Below, piece after piece: positions 1-11,015 of a stretch of DNA of 64,000 nucleotides; within the stretch, counting starts at the first letter, position 1, and each line of letters opens with the position of its first letter. Location of the stretch: the NCBI RefSeq assembly GCF_003596405.1, contig NZ_QYUR01000006.1:744001-808000 (forward strand), read 5' to 3'. The notes beneath the pieces are model-generated. The model saw only the letters and a list, made by a program, of their open reading frames with translations, ran no database searches and was not told the origin of the DNA. Both the position numbers and the translations under genes were made by a program. This DNA is from Pseudomonas cavernicola. Its GTDB lineage: Bacteria; Pseudomonadota; Gammaproteobacteria; Pseudomonadales; Pseudomonadaceae.

Positions 1-479
1 CTGCCACGCTAGTCGCCGCCCTGCTCAGCCCTTTCCAAATGGCCAGCGCGGATATTCGCCAACCACCCAGCAGCCTCAGCCGCCAGGAAACCCCGCGGGG
101 CTTCCAACCCTTGAGCGACTTGGAGATGAGCGATGTTAGCGCCCAAGGGTTGGACGACGTGCTGCAAGGGCTATTCATGCAGGCGGAAAATGGCGATGGG
201 CTTGGCACGGTCAGTCAGCTGGCCAAGCTAGTCATGCCTGTGCTGAATAATCTTGAAGCGGAAACCTCGATGACTGATGTGCGCTACGACACCAGCAAAC
301 TCACGTCAGCCATCAATGCGGACGGCACACTGAACGTGCGCCTGCCCAGCTCCATCGGTGAGCTGCGCTTCGACAACATCCGCGTGACGGCTGCGCCCCC
401 GGGCCAGAGCCTCGGCAACCTGAACCTGCAAGACATCGACTTATCACAGGCCTCACTGAAAATCAGCTTGCACCCCTGA
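1..479 (+). CDS. Secreted protein of unknown function, 5' end outside the window
   Basis: The reading frame is open to the window edge (codons begin at base 3), so the true start lies upstream. The visible N-terminus is hydrophobic (LVAALL) and runs to an Ala-Ser-Ala stretch, which fits the end of a signal peptide, so export is inferred. A methionine at base 39 is probably internal to that signal. The mature part has no Cys and no enzyme motif that I recognise. It contains a phrase LSDLEMSDVSAQG resembling the start of small secreted pilus-associated or surface proteins, but that resemblance is weak. A rho-independent terminator follows 14 bases after the stop, so this is the last gene of its transcript. 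Confidence 0.6.
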   Translation, partial: ATLVAALLSPFQMASADIRQPPSSLSRQETPRGFQPLSDLEMSDVSAQGLDDVLQGLFMQAENGDGLGTVSQLAKLVMPVLNNLEAETSMTDVRYDTSKLTSAINADGTLNVRLPSSIGELRFDNIRVTAAPPGQSLGNLNLQDIDLSQASLKISLHP

Positions 480-492
480 ATCGAGTGCAAGC

Positions 493-519
493 AAAAGGCG
501 CCTGACTGGCGCCTTTTTT
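493..519. terminator. Rho-independent terminator, possibly bidirectional
   Basis: The stem AAAGGCGCC/GGCGCCTTT with loop tgact is followed by a T run on the plus strand and by A residues giving a T run on the minus strand. It lies between two convergent genes: the secreted protein and the acyl-CoA thioesterase. Confidence 0.85.
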
Positions 520-542
520 ATATCTACTCATTTTTGTCTGAA

Positions 543-974
543 TCAGGCTGCAGCGTTGGGCTGTACGACTGAGTCAGGCAACACCGGAACCGGATGTTTG
601 TCCTCGTCGATGGCGACGAAGCTGAACAAACCATTGATGGCCTTCTCGCGACCGTCACTGTACATGCTCTCGACAAACACCTCGACCTCAACCTTGAGGC
701 TGGTATTGCCGACCTTAACCACTCGACCCACTAGCTCGACGATGGAGCCGGCGGGGATCGGATGCTTGAAATCGATGCGATCAGAGGACACCGTTACCAG
801 CGGCAAACGGCAAAACCGCGTGGCGGTGATAAACGACACTTCATCCATCCAGGCCAGCGCGGTGCCACCGAACAAGGTGTTGTGATGGTTGGTGGTCGGC
901 GGGAATACCGCCTTGGTGACGCGGGTTTCCGACAGATCAGTACGCCGGAGGATTTCTTGCTCTCTAAGGGTCAT
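543..974 (-). CDS. Acyl-CoA thioesterase, hotdog fold (YciA/ACOT type)
   Basis: This cytoplasmic enzyme hydrolyses acyl-CoA thioesters to free acid and CoA. From the chosen ATG the protein has 143 residues, one hotdog domain. The conserved active-site block is visible: N32, then LFGG at 34-37 and the catalytic-type D44 in the central helix (ALAWMDE). A GTG 36 bases upstream would extend the N-terminus by 12 residues, but the internal ATG gives the alignment usual for the family. It is a stand-alone gene with a terminator shared with the convergent upstream gene. The substrate chain length cannot be read from the sequence. Confidence 0.85.
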   Translation of the reverse strand: MTLREQEILRRTDLSETRVTKAVFPPTTNHHNTLFGGTALAWMDEVSFITATRFCRLPLVTVSSDRIDFKHPIPAGSIVELVGRVVKVGNTSLKVEVEVFVESMYSDGREKAINGLFSFVAIDEDKHPVPVLPDSVVQPNAAA

Positions 975-1159
975 ACCACTACTACCTGAATGAATCACTG
1001 TGGCTGCCACTGTGCTGCGGATATTGTCGTTGTTGTGCGCTGCCGCCTGGGCAGGCGCTAGTAGCTTGTGTGGCGAGCTCCATTAGTTAATGAACTAACC
1101 GTACAAACCACTTGTCACTGGAAAACATGCCTTTGGCAAACTCCAGGCAAGCAGGCAAG

Positions 1160-1187
1160 AAAAAAGCAGCCCGTGGGCTGCTTTTTT
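1160..1187. terminator. Terminator of the rpsP-rimM-trmD-rplS operon
   Basis: The hairpin AAAAGCAGCCC-gt-GGGCTGCTTTT is flanked by A and T runs on both sides. It lies 18 bases after the rplS stop codon on the minus strand. Confidence 0.9.
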
Positions 1188-1204
1188 CGCAAAGAAAACC
1201 GGGA

Positions 1205-1555
1205 TTAAGCCAGTTTTTCCTTGATACGTGCTGCCTTGCCGGACAGGTCACGCAGGTAGTAAAGCTTGGCTTTACGCACGTCACCACGACGCTTCACAGC
1301 CAGGCTATCAACCAGCGGGCTGTAAGTCTGGAAGGTACGCTCAACGCCAACACCGTTGGAAATTTTACGAACAGTGAAAGCACTGTTCACACCACGGTTA
1401 CGCTTGGCAATTACCACGCCCTCGAACGCTTGCAAACGCGAACGATCGCCTTCTTTCACTTTAACCTGAACGACTACGGTGTCGCCCGGAGCAAAAGGAG
1501 GAATCACTTTGCTCATCTGCTCTGCTTCGAGTTGCAGAATAATTTTGTTAGTCAT
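1205..1555 (-). CDS. rplS: 50S ribosomal protein L19
   Basis: L19 sits at the 30S-50S interface of the ribosome. The 116-residue product has the normal length and the family signatures [33 protein letters not shown] and the basic C-terminal KLYYLRDL segment. It is the last gene of the four-gene operon rpsP-rimM-trmD-rplS, 42 bases after trmD, and is followed at once by a strong terminator. The start ATG is preceded by AGGAG (on the minus strand, in the bases just above 1558). Confidence 0.98.
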   Translation of the reverse strand: MTNKIILQLEAEQMSKVIPPFAPGDTVVVQVKVKEGDRSRLQAFEGVVIAKRNRGVNSAFTVRKISNGVGVERTFQTYSPLVDSLAVKRRGDVRKAKLYYLRDLSGKAARIKEKLA

Positions 1556-1597
1556 GCTGTGCTCCTAAGACAAACCAACTGGCTTGCCATCGATACG

Positions 1598-2350
1598 TTA
1601 ACTATCGTCCCGTTGTCGGAGATACTCCGCCAACAGCTTTTTCTCTTCTCCAGAAAGCGAGCGGCTTTCCAGAAGATCGGCGCGCCGTTCACTAGTCCGA
1701 CCAAGGGACTGCTGCAAACGCCAGCGCCGGATATGTGCGTGATTGCCACTCAGCAACACGTCGGGAACGCGCTTATCCGCATACACCTCCGGTCGGGTGT
1801 AGTGCGGGCAGTCGAGCAAGCCATCCGTAAAGGAGTCTTCCTCAGCCGAATCCGCATGACCCAATGCACCGGGCAGCAGACGCGTCACCGCATCGATCAG
1901 GACCATCGCCGGTAGCTCGCCACCGGAGAGTACGTAGTCACCAATCGACCACTCTTCATCGACATGCGCTTCAATGAAACGCTCATCGATGCCTTCATAA
2001 CGCCCGGCGATGAGGATCAAAGCCTCCTCTTTCGCCAGTTCGCGGACCGCCGACTGCTTCAGTTGGCGGCCTTGCGGCGACAGGTAAATCACCTTCGCCT
2101 TCTCTCCGGCGGCTTGCTTGGCATCCGCCAAAGCGCCTTCCAGAGGCTTGATTTTCATCACCATGCCCGGACCGCCACCAAAAGGCCGATCATCCACCGT
2201 CTGGTGGCGATCTTCGGTGTAGTTCCGTGGATTCCAGCAGGTCAGCTGCAATAGCCCCTGTTTCACCGCGCGGCTGGTAATGCCATATTCGCTGATGGCT
2301 GCAAACATTTCCGGGAACAGACTGATGACTTCGACGCGCAGGCTAGCCAT
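1598..2350 (-). CDS. trmD: tRNA (guanine-N1)-methyltransferase TrmD
   Basis: TrmD methylates G37 of tRNAs that carry G36, using S-adenosylmethionine, and so prevents +1 frameshifting. The protein has 250 residues, a SPOUT-class trefoil-knot methyltransferase. Visible motifs are [13 protein letters not shown] (from residue 53), the knot-region segment [13 protein letters not shown], and [13 protein letters not shown] near the C-terminus. It follows rimM by 20 bases on the minus strand in the conserved ribosome-maturation operon. Length and motifs are complete. Confidence 0.98.
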   Translation of the reverse strand: MASLRVEVISLFPEMFAAISEYGITSRAVKQGLLQLTCWNPRNYTEDRHQTVDDRPFGGGPGMVMKIKPLEGALADAKQAAGEKAKVIYLSPQGRQLKQSAVRELAKEEALILIAGRYEGIDERFIEAHVDEEWSIGDYVLSGGELPAMVLIDAVTRLLPGALGHADSAEEDSFTDGLLDCPHYTRPEVYADKRVPDVLLSGNHAHIRRWRLQQSLGRTSERRADLLESRSLSGEEKKLLAEYLRQRDDS

Positions 2351-2370
2351 GATTACTACTAACCAGTTGC

Positions 2371-2907
2371 TTAAAAGTCCGCATCCCAGTCAACCCGCAT
2401 CTCGCCGGCCGCCAGATCAACCGTCAACACACAGTGCGCCGTGTAGGGCAGCAAGCGTTCACGATCATCCAGGCTGTCTGCACAGGGCTTGACCACCATC
2501 ACATCATTAGCGCCAGTTTCCAGCAGGTGATCGATGCGCCCGAGCAATTGCCCGGCCTGGTCGATGACCTTCAAACCTTTTAGCTGGTACCAGTAGTACT
2601 CGCCGTCGGTCAGATCTGGGAGCAAGCTGCGGAGCACACAAATTTCGAAACCCGCGAGAAGGCGTGCCTCTTCACGGTCATCGAGCCCCTTCAGCTTTGC
2701 CACGAGGACCTTGTTCTGCAAGCGCCCGCTGGCAAGCTCAACCTGTCGAACCTCACCGTCACGCCTAAGCGTCCAGCGATGGTAATCCAGCAGGTTGTCA
2801 ATCGGATCGGTAAAGGAAAAGACCTTCACCTCGCCGCGAACACCGTGCACCGAAACAATCTTACCGATGACGATCAAATCATCGGCGGGAGCTGGCGTCG
2901 CGTTCAT
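2371..2907 (-). CDS. rimM: 16S rRNA processing protein RimM
   Basis: RimM helps assemble the 30S head by binding S19 and assisting 16S rRNA maturation. The 178-residue protein shows the N-terminal RimM beta-barrel ([16 protein letters not shown] near residues 12-28) and a C-terminal PRC-barrel with [11 protein letters not shown] and [17 protein letters not shown]. Its start is 5 bases from the rpsP stop, indicating translational coupling. No oddities are seen. Confidence 0.97.
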   Translation of the reverse strand: MNATPAPADDLIVIGKIVSVHGVRGEVKVFSFTDPIDNLLDYHRWTLRRDGEVRQVELASGRLQNKVLVAKLKGLDDREEARLLAGFEICVLRSLLPDLTDGEYYWYQLKGLKVIDQAGQLLGRIDHLLETGANDVMVVKPCADSLDDRERLLPYTAHCVLTVDLAAGEMRVDWDADF

Positions 2908-2912
2908 GCTGC

Positions 2913-3164
2913 TTAGGCTGCTGCCTTAGCGGCATCCTTGAGCAGCTGAGCAACACGCTCAGACGGCTGTGCGCCCTGGCCGAGCCAGTAGGTAGCGCGT
3001 TCCTGATCAACGGACAGACGCACTTCACCACCAGCGGCAACCGGGTTGAAGAAGCCAATACGCTCAACGAAACGACCGTCGCGCGCATTGCGGCTGTCGG
3101 TCACGGTCAGGTGGTAAAACGGGCGCTTCTTGGAGCCGCCACGGGCAAGACGGATGGTTACCAT
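2913..3164 (-). CDS. rpsP: 30S ribosomal protein S16
   Basis: S16 is an early-binding protein of the small subunit. The 83-residue product begins [21 protein letters not shown], the standard family start, and includes the [10 protein letters not shown] block. It is the first gene of the rpsP-rimM-trmD-rplS operon. A sigma-70-like promoter lies about 75-100 bases upstream, after the end of ffh. Confidence 0.98.
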   Translation of the reverse strand: MVTIRLARGGSKKRPFYHLTVTDSRNARDGRFVERIGFFNPVAAGGEVRLSVDQERATYWLGQGAQPSERVAQLLKDAAKAAA

Positions 3165-3237
3165 GTGAACATCGTTCCTGTAGTCGGTGCTGCAAAACTA
3201 AAAATGCATGCTGGGCACTAGGCCCGAAAGGCCGCAT

Positions 3238-3265
3238 ATTCTAAGGATTATCAGGCTTTTTGCAA
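3238..3265 (-). promoter_or_regulatory. Sigma-70-type promoter for the rpsP operon
   Basis: On the minus strand TTGCAA (3260-3265) and TAGAAT (3238-3243) are separated by 16 bases. They lie in the short gap between the ffh stop and the rpsP start and point to rpsP. The assignment rests on consensus matching only. Confidence 0.6.
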
Positions 3266-3298
3266 ATCTCTTTTTCAGCCGCCTTATGACAGCCCCCC

Positions 3299-4672
3299 TT
3301 ACATCTTCGGCATGCCGCCAGGGAACATCCCGCCCATGCCGCGCATCATCTTGGCCATACCGCCTTTGGCGGTGACCTTTTTCATCATTTTCTGCATTTG
3401 CTTGTGCTGCTTGATCAATCGCCCAATGTCCTGCACTTGAGTGCCGGAACCCATGGCGATGCGACGCTTACGCGAGCCGCTGATCACGTCCGGGTCACGC
3501 CGCTCGCCTGGAGTCATCGAGTTGATGATGGCTTCCATCTGCTTGAACTGCTTCTCCGCCGCGCCCTGGGCGTTACCCATTTGCGCCAGGTTGACCCCAC
3601 CGATATTCGGCAACTTGTCCATCAGCCCACCGAGGCCGCCCATGCTTTTCATCTGTTGTAACTGATCACGGAAGTCTTCCAGATCGAAGCCTTTGCCTTT
3701 CTTCAGCTTCTTCGCCAGCTTGTCGGCTTTCTCACGATCGAGGTTCTGCTCAGCCTGCTCGATCAGGCTGAGCACATCCCCCATGCCGAGAATGCGCGAA
3801 GCGATACGATCGGGATGGAAAGGCTCAAGCGCATCGCTCTTCTCGCCCATACCAATGAACTTGATCGGCTTGCCGGTAATCGCCCGCACCGACAGTGCTG
3901 CGCCGCCACGAGCGTCACCATCGACCTTGGTCAGCACTACGCCAGTCAGCGGCAGCGCCTCGCCAAAGGCCTTAGCGGTGTTGGCCGCGTCCTGACCGGT
4001 CATGGCATCCACCACGAACAGTGTCTCGATCGGCTTGATCGCGGCGTGAACCGTCTGAATTTCGGCCATCATTTCGGCATCGATATGCAGACGACCGGCG
4101 GTATCGACGATCACGACATCGATGAACTTGAGCTTGGCTTCCTTGATCGCCGCTTCAGCGATGGCCACCGGCTTCTGGCTGAGGTCCGAGGGGAAGAAGG
4201 TCACGCCAATATCGGCAGCCAAGGTTTCCAGCTGCTTGATCGCCGCTGGGCGGTAAACGTCCGCCGAGACCACCATCACCGTCTTCTTTTTGCGCTCTTT
4301 CAGAAAGCGCGCCAGCTTGCCGACCGTGGTGGTCTTACCCGCACCTTGCAGGCCCGCCATCAACACGACCGCAGGTGGCGTTGTGTTCAGCGCCAGATCT
4401 TCGTTGGCCGCGCCCATTAGCTCTTCGAGCTCGGCGCGGACGATCTTCACGAAGGCCTGCCCCGGCGTCAGGCTTTTAGATACTTCTGTGCCGACTGCGC
4501 GGTCTTTGACCTTATTGACGAAGTCTTTGACCACCGGCAACGCGACGTCGGCTTCGAGCAAGGCCATGCGCACTTCACGCAAAGTATCCTTGATGTTGTC
4601 CTCGGTCAGCTTGGCCTTGCCAGTGACATTACGCAGGGTCTGGGAGAGGCGGTCGGTAAGATTTTCGAACAT
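3299..4672 (-). CDS. ffh: Signal recognition particle GTPase Ffh
   Basis: Ffh binds 4.5S RNA and signal sequences of nascent membrane proteins and delivers ribosomes to FtsY. The chosen ATG gives 457 residues and the standard N-terminus MFENLTDRLSQTL. An upstream in-frame ATG (4756) would add 28 residues that do not fit the family. Domains in order are the N helical bundle, the G domain with P-loop GLQGAGKTT, DTAGRLH and TKVDGDARGG, and a Met-rich M domain with GSGTQVQDIGRLIKQ and a Met/Gly-rich tail (MMRGMGGMFPGGMPKM). It is divergent from ypjD, with 157 bases between starts. Confidence 0.98.
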   Translation of the reverse strand: MFENLTDRLSQTLRNVTGKAKLTEDNIKDTLREVRMALLEADVALPVVKDFVNKVKDRAVGTEVSKSLTPGQAFVKIVRAELEELMGAANEDLALNTTPPAVVLMAGLQGAGKTTTVGKLARFLKERKKKTVMVVSADVYRPAAIKQLETLAADIGVTFFPSDLSQKPVAIAEAAIKEAKLKFIDVVIVDTAGRLHIDAEMMAEIQTVHAAIKPIETLFVVDAMTGQDAANTAKAFGEALPLTGVVLTKVDGDARGGAALSVRAITGKPIKFIGMGEKSDALEPFHPDRIASRILGMGDVLSLIEQAEQNLDREKADKLAKKLKKGKGFDLEDFRDQLQQMKSMGGLGGLMDKLPNIGGVNLAQMGNAQGAAEKQFKQMEAIINSMTPGERRDPDVISGSRKRRIAMGSGTQVQDIGRLIKQHKQMQKMMKKVTAKGGMAKMMRGMGGMFPGGMPKM

Positions 4673-4829
4673 GCGCGTTCCTTTCAGGCTCTCTGGAGCC
4701 GAGGTTGAGCTTGCGGCAAGCGGCAGATTATAACGAAGACTCAGCAACGCCGACACCGCCAGCGGTCTTTCGTGAATTGGCGGTTTTATGCCACACTCAC
4801 GGTCTTTCGGGCTCGCCTTACAAGGATTT

Positions 4830-5630
4830 ATGCACCCTCTGCTGCCCAGCCTCGCTGCCGCCTGCCTATATGCCGGCGCTACGGCCTACCAAGGCATTCG
4901 CCTGTCCCAGCGCGTAGCGCCGGACAAACGCTTGCTGACCCTACTCGGCGTCCTCGCCCTGCTCGCCCATGGCTTCAGCCTGTTTATCCAGCTGATCACC
5001 CCGGCCGGTCTCAACCTCGACTTCTTCAGCGCCGCTAGTCTGATCACGGCTTCGGTGATCCTCTTGACGCTGCTGGCGTGCATACGGATTCCTGTGGAGA
5101 ACCTGCTCCTGCTGCTGTTCCCACTGGCCTGCTTAACAGTTTTGCTAGCGCTATTTGTCCCAGCCGGCACGGTGCAAGTGATTGACGAAGAGCCTGGCAT
5201 CCTGGTGCATATCCTATTGTCGATCCTGGCTTACGGCATGCTGACCATCGCTGCACTCCAGTCGCTGCTGTTGCTGCTGCAGGATCACCAACTGAAGAAT
5301 AAACACCCGTCCGGCCTGAGCAAAAACTTCCCGCCGCTACAAACCATGGAAAGCCTGCTGTTCGGTTTTCTCTGGGCCGGCTGGGTGCTGCTGTCGTTGT
5401 CGCTGCTGTCCGGCTGGCTGTTCCTCGAAGACCTATTCGCCCAGCATCTGGCACATAAAACCTTGCTCGCCGGCGTGGCGTGGGTGATTTTTGCCGTGCT
5501 GCTGTGGGGCCGGCATCAGCGCGGCTGGCGCGGGCACAAGGCCATTCGCTGGACGCTGGCCGGCTTCTGCCTGCTGATGCTGGCGTATTTCGGCAGCAAG
5601 CTGGTACGCGAATTCATTCTGCACATGTAG
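4830..5630 (+). CDS. ypjD: CcsA-like inner-membrane protein YpjD
   Basis: This is a polytopic membrane protein of the cytochrome c assembly (CcsA/CcmF) family, usually encoded next to ffh. Its exact job is unsettled. The start at 4830 (MHPLLPSLAAACLYAG) has AAGGA nearby and places the first membrane segment at the N-terminus; an upstream ATG at 4788 adds 14 non-hydrophobic residues. The 266-residue product has about eight hydrophobic segments. The tail HQRGWRGHKAIRWTLAGF includes a conserved His/Arg-rich stretch. The next gene begins 10 bases downstream, suggesting cotranscription with the CBS-domain protein. Confidence 0.85.
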   Translation: MHPLLPSLAAACLYAGATAYQGIRLSQRVAPDKRLLTLLGVLALLAHGFSLFIQLITPAGLNLDFFSAASLITASVILLTLLACIRIPVENLLLLLFPLACLTVLLALFVPAGTVQVIDEEPGILVHILLSILAYGMLTIAALQSLLLLLQDHQLKNKHPSGLSKNFPPLQTMESLLFGFLWAGWVLLSLSLLSGWLFLEDLFAQHLAHKTLLAGVAWVIFAVLLWGRHQRGWRGHKAIRWTLAGFCLLMLAYFGSKLVREFILHM

Positions 5631-5640
5631 GTCGCCGCCT

Positions 5641-6933
<1,293 letters not shown>

Positions 6934-6984
6934 AATCGAACTGGCCAAGCCTGACGCACACCGCCTCGTTGTGCCGCGCTTAAC

Positions 6985-7716
6985 TTAGTTGGGCTCTTCA
7001 CTCAGCCACAGCGCCAGCGCCTCTCCCCAAACCCGATAACCAAGCACCGACGGGTGATAACCGTCGATCGCAAGGTAATCCTTGCGCATGGTGACTGCTG
7101 CGGGGCAATACGCCGCGCCCAACCGCTGCGCAAGCAGGCACAACTGGTTATCGAGCAGGCTTGCACGCCAACCGAGCAACTGCCGCAATAGCCAGGGTAA
7201 AGCGCTGAAATGCTGCAGGGGTGGCACCGCGGTACAGACCACTTGCGCGCCCTGCGCACGGAAATGATTAATCAACCGCTCGAGAGCGTTATGCCAGGTA
7301 CGCGAAGAGCTGCACTGCGTGGTGTCGTTGACGCCAAACACCAACACCACCAAATCGGCGGGCGGCTCCTGCGCCAAGGGCAGCCAGTGCCTGCAGGCCT
7401 GCTCGGCCGTGATGCCATTCTCGCCCAATGCCCGCCATGACACTGGCCGCCCCAGCCGTTCAGCCAGAGCGCTCGCCAGTTGCCCCACCAAGGCAAAATC
7501 CAGACACGAAACGCCAACCCCCGCTACCGTAGACTCCCCGAGCAACAACAGACGCAGCGGCGCAGCTGGAAACGCCACACCTGCCAATCCATGAGTCGGA
7601 CCCGCGGCCGGAGCAAGACGCAATGCGCTACGTCGAGTCTGCAGCGCTAGCGGCAGCAGCACCGGCAACAGTGGCAGCGCGACCGCCCACCAGGCCCAGC
7701 CGCGCCAAGATCTCAA
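6985..7716 (-). CDS. SGNH/GDSL-family hydrolase
   Basis: This is a predicted esterase or lipase-like hydrolase with an N-terminal hydrophobic segment (residues 8-25) that is either a membrane anchor or an uncleaved signal. The catalytic blocks are visible: GES at 60-62 with Ser62 as nucleophile, GEN at 98-100, GVND at 128-131, and D218-G-Y-H221. The length of 243 residues is normal. Its start overlaps the purT stop by 4 bases, so the two are probably cotranscribed and translationally coupled. The substrate cannot be inferred. Confidence 0.82.
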   Translation of the reverse strand: MRSWRGWAWWAVALPLLPVLLPLALQTRRSALRLAPAAGPTHGLAGVAFPAAPLRLLLLGESTVAGVGVSCLDFALVGQLASALAERLGRPVSWRALGENGITAEQACRHWLPLAQEPPADLVVLVFGVNDTTQCSSSRTWHNALERLINHFRAQGAQVVCTAVPPLQHFSALPWLLRQLLGWRASLLDNQLCLLAQRLGAAYCPAAVTMRKDYLAIDGYHPSVLGYRVWGEALALWLSEEPN

Positions 7717-8894
7717 AATGCGACAGTCACCGCCTGTGCCGCGCGAGTCGCCTTGGCCCGAGCGGCCTCGATCGACTCATCACGCGCAAGGGCTACGCCC
7801 ATGCGGCGCTGGCCACTGACTTCAGGTTTACCGAACAAGCGCAGCGCGGTATCCGGCTCACTCAGAGCGGCGCCAAGGTTGGCGAAACTGGTTTGCGTCG
7901 ATTTACCTTCGACTAGTACTACCGCAGAAGCCGAGGGGCCGAGCTGACGAATCGCCGGAATTGGCAGGCCAAGAATGGCACGGGCATGCAGGGCAAATTC
8001 GGAGAGATCCTGGGAAATCAGCGTCACCAGTCCGGTATCGTGCGGGCGTGGCGAAATTTCGCAAAACCACACCTGGTCACCTTTAACGAACAGCTCAACG
8101 CCGAACAATCCTCGCCCACCCAACGATCCGGTGACGGCAAGGGCAATCCGCTCGGCCTCGGCCCGCGCCTTCGGACTCATCACCTGCGGCTGCCAGGACT
8201 CTTGATAGTCACCCTTGACCTGGCGATGGCCGACCGGCTGACAGAACGTAGTACCGCCGACATGCCGAACGGTGAGCAAGGCAATCTCATAGTCGAAGTC
8301 GATAAAACCCTCGACGATCACCCGCCCCTTTCCCGCACGGCCACCCGCCTGGGCATAGTCCCAAGCAGCTTGCAGGTCATCCAGGCTTTTCAGCACCGAC
8401 TGCCCCTTGCCCGAGGAGCTCATGATCGGCTTGATCAGGCACGGAAAGCCCAGCGCTTCAACCGCCTCCTGGCACTCTTGAAAAGAGTCGGCAAAGCGAT
8501 AAGGCGAAGTCGGCAAACCCAGCTCTTCCGCCGCCAGCCGACGAATACCTTCACGATTCATGGTCAGCTGCGCCGCACGCGCCGTAGGAATCACGGTGAA
8601 GCCTTCGACCTCCAGCTCGGCCAAGGTGGCGGTGGCAATGGCTTCGATTTCCGGAACGATGTAGTGCGGCTGCTCCTGCTCGATGACCGCGCGTAGCGCC
8701 GCCCCGTCGAGCATGTCGACGACATGGCTGCGGTGCGCCACCTGCATGGCCGGCGCATTGGCATAACGGTCGACGGCAATCACTTCAACGCCCAGGCGCT
8801 GCAGTTCGATCACCACCTCCTTGCCCAGCTCACCAGAGCCGCAGAGCAAGACGCGCGTCGCACTCGGCGACAAAGGGGTTCCGATACGGGGCAT
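7713..8894 (-). CDS. purT: Formate-dependent phosphoribosylglycinamide formyltransferase PurT
   Basis: PurT makes formyl-GAR from GAR, formate and ATP in purine synthesis, a folate-independent alternative to PurN. The ATG at 8894 ([19 protein letters not shown]) has AAGGA upstream; an ATG at 8927 would add 11 residues and is less likely. The 393-residue ATP-grasp enzyme shows [17 protein letters not shown], the ATP-grasp segment [14 protein letters not shown] and the metal-binding region [23 protein letters not shown]. It precedes the SGNH hydrolase with a 4-base overlap. Confidence 0.97.
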   Translation of the reverse strand: MPRIGTPLSPSATRVLLCGSGELGKEVVIELQRLGVEVIAVDRYANAPAMQVAHRSHVVDMLDGAALRAVIEQEQPHYIVPEIEAIATATLAELEVEGFTVIPTARAAQLTMNREGIRRLAAEELGLPTSPYRFADSFQECQEAVEALGFPCLIKPIMSSSGKGQSVLKSLDDLQAAWDYAQAGGRAGKGRVIVEGFIDFDYEIALLTVRHVGGTTFCQPVGHRQVKGDYQESWQPQVMSPKARAEAERIALAVTGSLGGRGLFGVELFVKGDQVWFCEISPRPHDTGLVTLISQDLSEFALHARAILGLPIPAIRQLGPSASAVVLVEGKSTQTSFANLGAALSEPDTALRLFGKPEVSGQRRMGVALARDESIEAARAKATRAAQAVTVAF

Positions 8895-8927
8895 GGGAGC
8901 ATCCTTAGAAATAAAAGGGTTCGGCAA

Positions 8928-9140
8928 TCAAAAAGATTTTGTCGGCTCAATCAACAACTGGCCATTGGCGCGGGCGCGCTCCAGGCAGAGGCTCAGCACG
9001 TGGCGCCGCTCGCGGTTATCCATGCGGCTCCAGCGGGTGATTTCCTCCACATTGCGCTGGCAGCCGATGCAGATATCCGCATCGTCCAGCGCACAGACAC
9101 TCACGCAAGGCGAGGCCACTGGACGCTCAACGTCCATCAA
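8928..9140 (-). CDS. DUF1289 small cysteine-rich protein
   Basis: This is a 70-residue protein of the DUF1289 family (YdhL type), whose function is not established. Four cysteines at 12, 16, 24 and 27 (PCVSVC and CIGC) form a likely metal or Fe-S site. They are followed by the family signature [17 protein letters not shown]. The start overlaps the stop of the gamma-carbonic anhydrase gene by 4 bases, and purT begins 33 bases after its stop, so the run is probably one operon. Confidence 0.85.
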   Translation of the reverse strand: MMDVERPVASPCVSVCALDDADICIGCQRNVEEITRWSRMDNRERRHVLSLCLERARANGQLLIEPTKSF

Positions 9141-9661
9141 GCGTCCTGCTCGACCAAATCGCGCGCGTAGCGCTGGGCGTTATGTACGTAGTGCGCGGCG
9201 CTGGCTTCGAGCATTTTCTTCTGAGCTTCAGTCAGCTCGCGCACCACCTTACCCGGTGAGCCCATCACCAAAGAGCCGTCCGGAATTTCTTTGCCTTCGC
9301 CAATCAAGGCGTTAGCGCCGATGATGCAGTACTTGCCGATCTTGGCGCCGTTGAGCACCACGGCGTTAATCCCGATCAGGCTGTACTCGCCGACCGAGCA
9401 GCCATGCAGCATGGCGTTATGACCAATGGTCACGCCCTTGCCGATGGACAGTGGATAGCCCATGTCGGTGTGCATCACCGTTCCGTCCTGCACGTTACTG
9501 TTCTCACCGATATGGATCAGTTCGTTATCGCCACGCAGCACCACGTTGAACCAGACACTGGCCCCAGGCTCCAGCTTGACCTTGCCAACCAAGGTGGCAT
9601 TCGGCGCAACCCAACTGTCCGGATGCACGTCGACACTCGACTGTCCCAGGCGATATTTCAT
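9137..9661 (-). CDS. Gamma-class carbonic anhydrase-like hexapeptide protein
   Basis: The 174-residue left-handed beta-helix protein of the YrdA/PaaY/Cam family shows imperfect hexapeptide repeats (about residues 20-125) and a C-terminal helix. The three metal-binding histidines expected for the family are present at H64, H81 and H86. Homologues bind zinc or iron; carbonic anhydrase activity is often weak or absent, so the reaction is not certain. It is coupled to the DUF1289 gene by an ATGA overlap. Confidence 0.88.
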   Translation of the reverse strand: MKYRLGQSSVDVHPDSWVAPNATLVGKVKLEPGASVWFNVVLRGDNELIHIGENSNVQDGTVMHTDMGYPLSIGKGVTIGHNAMLHGCSVGEYSLIGINAVVLNGAKIGKYCIIGANALIGEGKEIPDGSLVMGSPGKVVRELTEAQKKMLEASAAHYVHNAQRYARDLVEQDA

Positions 9662-9687
9662 GATGTTGCCCTCAAAACTGCGACCAT

Positions 9688-10290
9688 TCAGCCCAGGTTG
9701 ATAAAGGATTCGGAAGGCTGATGCAGGGAGATCCCTGCGTCGTAAAGCAGATTGACCAATTCAACCACCATGATCGCGGTCAGGCCCCAGATTTTATATT
9801 CGCCATAGCGATAACTCGGTACATACCAACTGCGGCCGAGGTAGTCGATGCGATGAGTCATCTCCCGCGGATCGTCGCGAAAGAACTCCAGCGGCACCGT
9901 GAAGACCGAGGCGATTTCGCCATCGTTGGCCTGATACTCGACGTAAGCGGGGACAATGCCAACATAAGGTGTGACCTGAATGCCGTGCCGCGACACCAGG
10001 CTACTGAGCGGGCCAATCACTTCGACCAAACCCGCCGGCAGACCGATTTCCTCCTGCGCCTCACGCAGCGCGGTATCAATCAGATCGCGGTCTTCCGGGT
10101 CGCGCCGCCCACCGGGGAAGGCGACTTCGCCGCCATGGGTCGACAGACCACTGGCACGCAAAGTCAGCACCAGTTCCGGCGCGTCGCTGCGGGTGATAGG
10201 CACCAGCACCGCCGCCTCTGGGAAGCTATGGTCGGTCTCCAGAACGCGCGGCGTATAGCTGCGCACACGGTGGAGTAGCTCATCGAGCAT
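9688..10290 (-). CDS. NUDIX CoA pyrophosphatase
   Basis: This protein is predicted to cleave CoA and its derivatives to phosphopantetheine and adenosine 3',5'-bisphosphate. The ATG at 10290 ([12 protein letters not shown]) gives 200 residues; longer in-frame starts up to 10362 add a poorly conserved tail. The UPF0035-type block ([20 protein letters not shown]) is followed by the NUDIX box with [13 protein letters not shown] divergent second NUDIX gene begins 170 bases away. Specificity for CoA is inferred from the subfamily motif. Confidence 0.87.
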   Translation of the reverse strand: MLDELLHRVRSYTPRVLETDHSFPEAAVLVPITRSDAPELVLTLRASGLSTHGGEVAFPGGRRDPEDRDLIDTALREAQEEIGLPAGLVEVIGPLSSLVSRHGIQVTPYVGIVPAYVEYQANDGEIASVFTVPLEFFRDDPREMTHRIDYLGRSWYVPSYRYGEYKIWGLTAIMVVELVNLLYDAGISLHQPSESFINLG

Positions 10291-10460
10291 GGGCATTCTC
10301 GGTCTTTTGTTCTGCTCGGCATCATGGCATGAAAGAACCGGCTCGCCCAAGCCCTGCGCCACCAGGTGGCATCATTCAGCAGCGTGACTTTGCCTCCTCG
10401 ACAACTTGCCGCCAAGGCCACCCGCGCGCCAAGATGGACGACGAACACAGAGGATCCGGC

Positions 10461-11015
10461 ATGAAGTTTTGTAGCCAGTGCGGTAGCCCCGTGACGCAGC
10501 GCATTCCGGAGGGCGATAACCGCCCGCGCTTCGTCTGCGTTGAGTGCCAGACCATCCATTACCAGAACCCGCGAATCGTCGCCGGCTGCGTGCCAGTATG
10601 GGGCGAGCAAGTACTGCTCTGCCGTCGAGCGATTGAGCCGCGCCGCGGCTACTGGACGCTCCCCGCCGGCTTTATGGAGAACGGTGAGACCATGCAGCAG
10701 GCTGCCGCCCGGGAAACGCTGGAAGAGGCTTGCGCCCGCGTGCAAGGGCTGAGCCTCTACACCCTGTTCGATCTGCCGCATATCAGCCAGATGCATGTGT
10801 TTTTTCGCGCCGAGCTGGTCGACCTGGACTTTGCCGTCGGCGCCGAAAGCCTGGAGGTGAAGTTGTTCCACGAACGTGACATCCCATGGTCAGAGCTGGC
10901 TTTCCCGACGGTCGGCCGTACCTTAGAATGCTACTTTGCCGACCGGGTAGCGCAGACCTACCCCGTGCGCAATGAGTCCGTTGAGGCCTTGCGCGCGCAC
11001 TACAAGAAAACGTGA
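10461..11015 (+). CDS. NUDIX hydrolase with N-terminal zinc ribbon (NudC-like)
   Basis: This is a 184-residue hydrolase of nucleoside diphosphate-linked compounds. The start at 10461 has GAGGA 6 bases upstream and begins directly with the zinc ribbon, with cysteines at 4, 7, 26 and 29. The NUDIX box follows as GFMENGETMQQAAARETLEE. The layout resembles the C-terminal half of NADH pyrophosphatase NudC but lacks its N-terminal domain, so NADH is only one candidate substrate. Its stop overlaps the GTG of the next gene by 4 bases. Confidence 0.87.
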   Translation: MKFCSQCGSPVTQRIPEGDNRPRFVCVECQTIHYQNPRIVAGCVPVWGEQVLLCRRAIEPRRGYWTLPAGFMENGETMQQAAARETLEEACARVQGLSLYTLFDLPHISQMHVFFRAELVDLDFAVGAESLEVKLFHERDIPWSELAFPTVGRTLECYFADRVAQTYPVRNESVEALRAHYKKT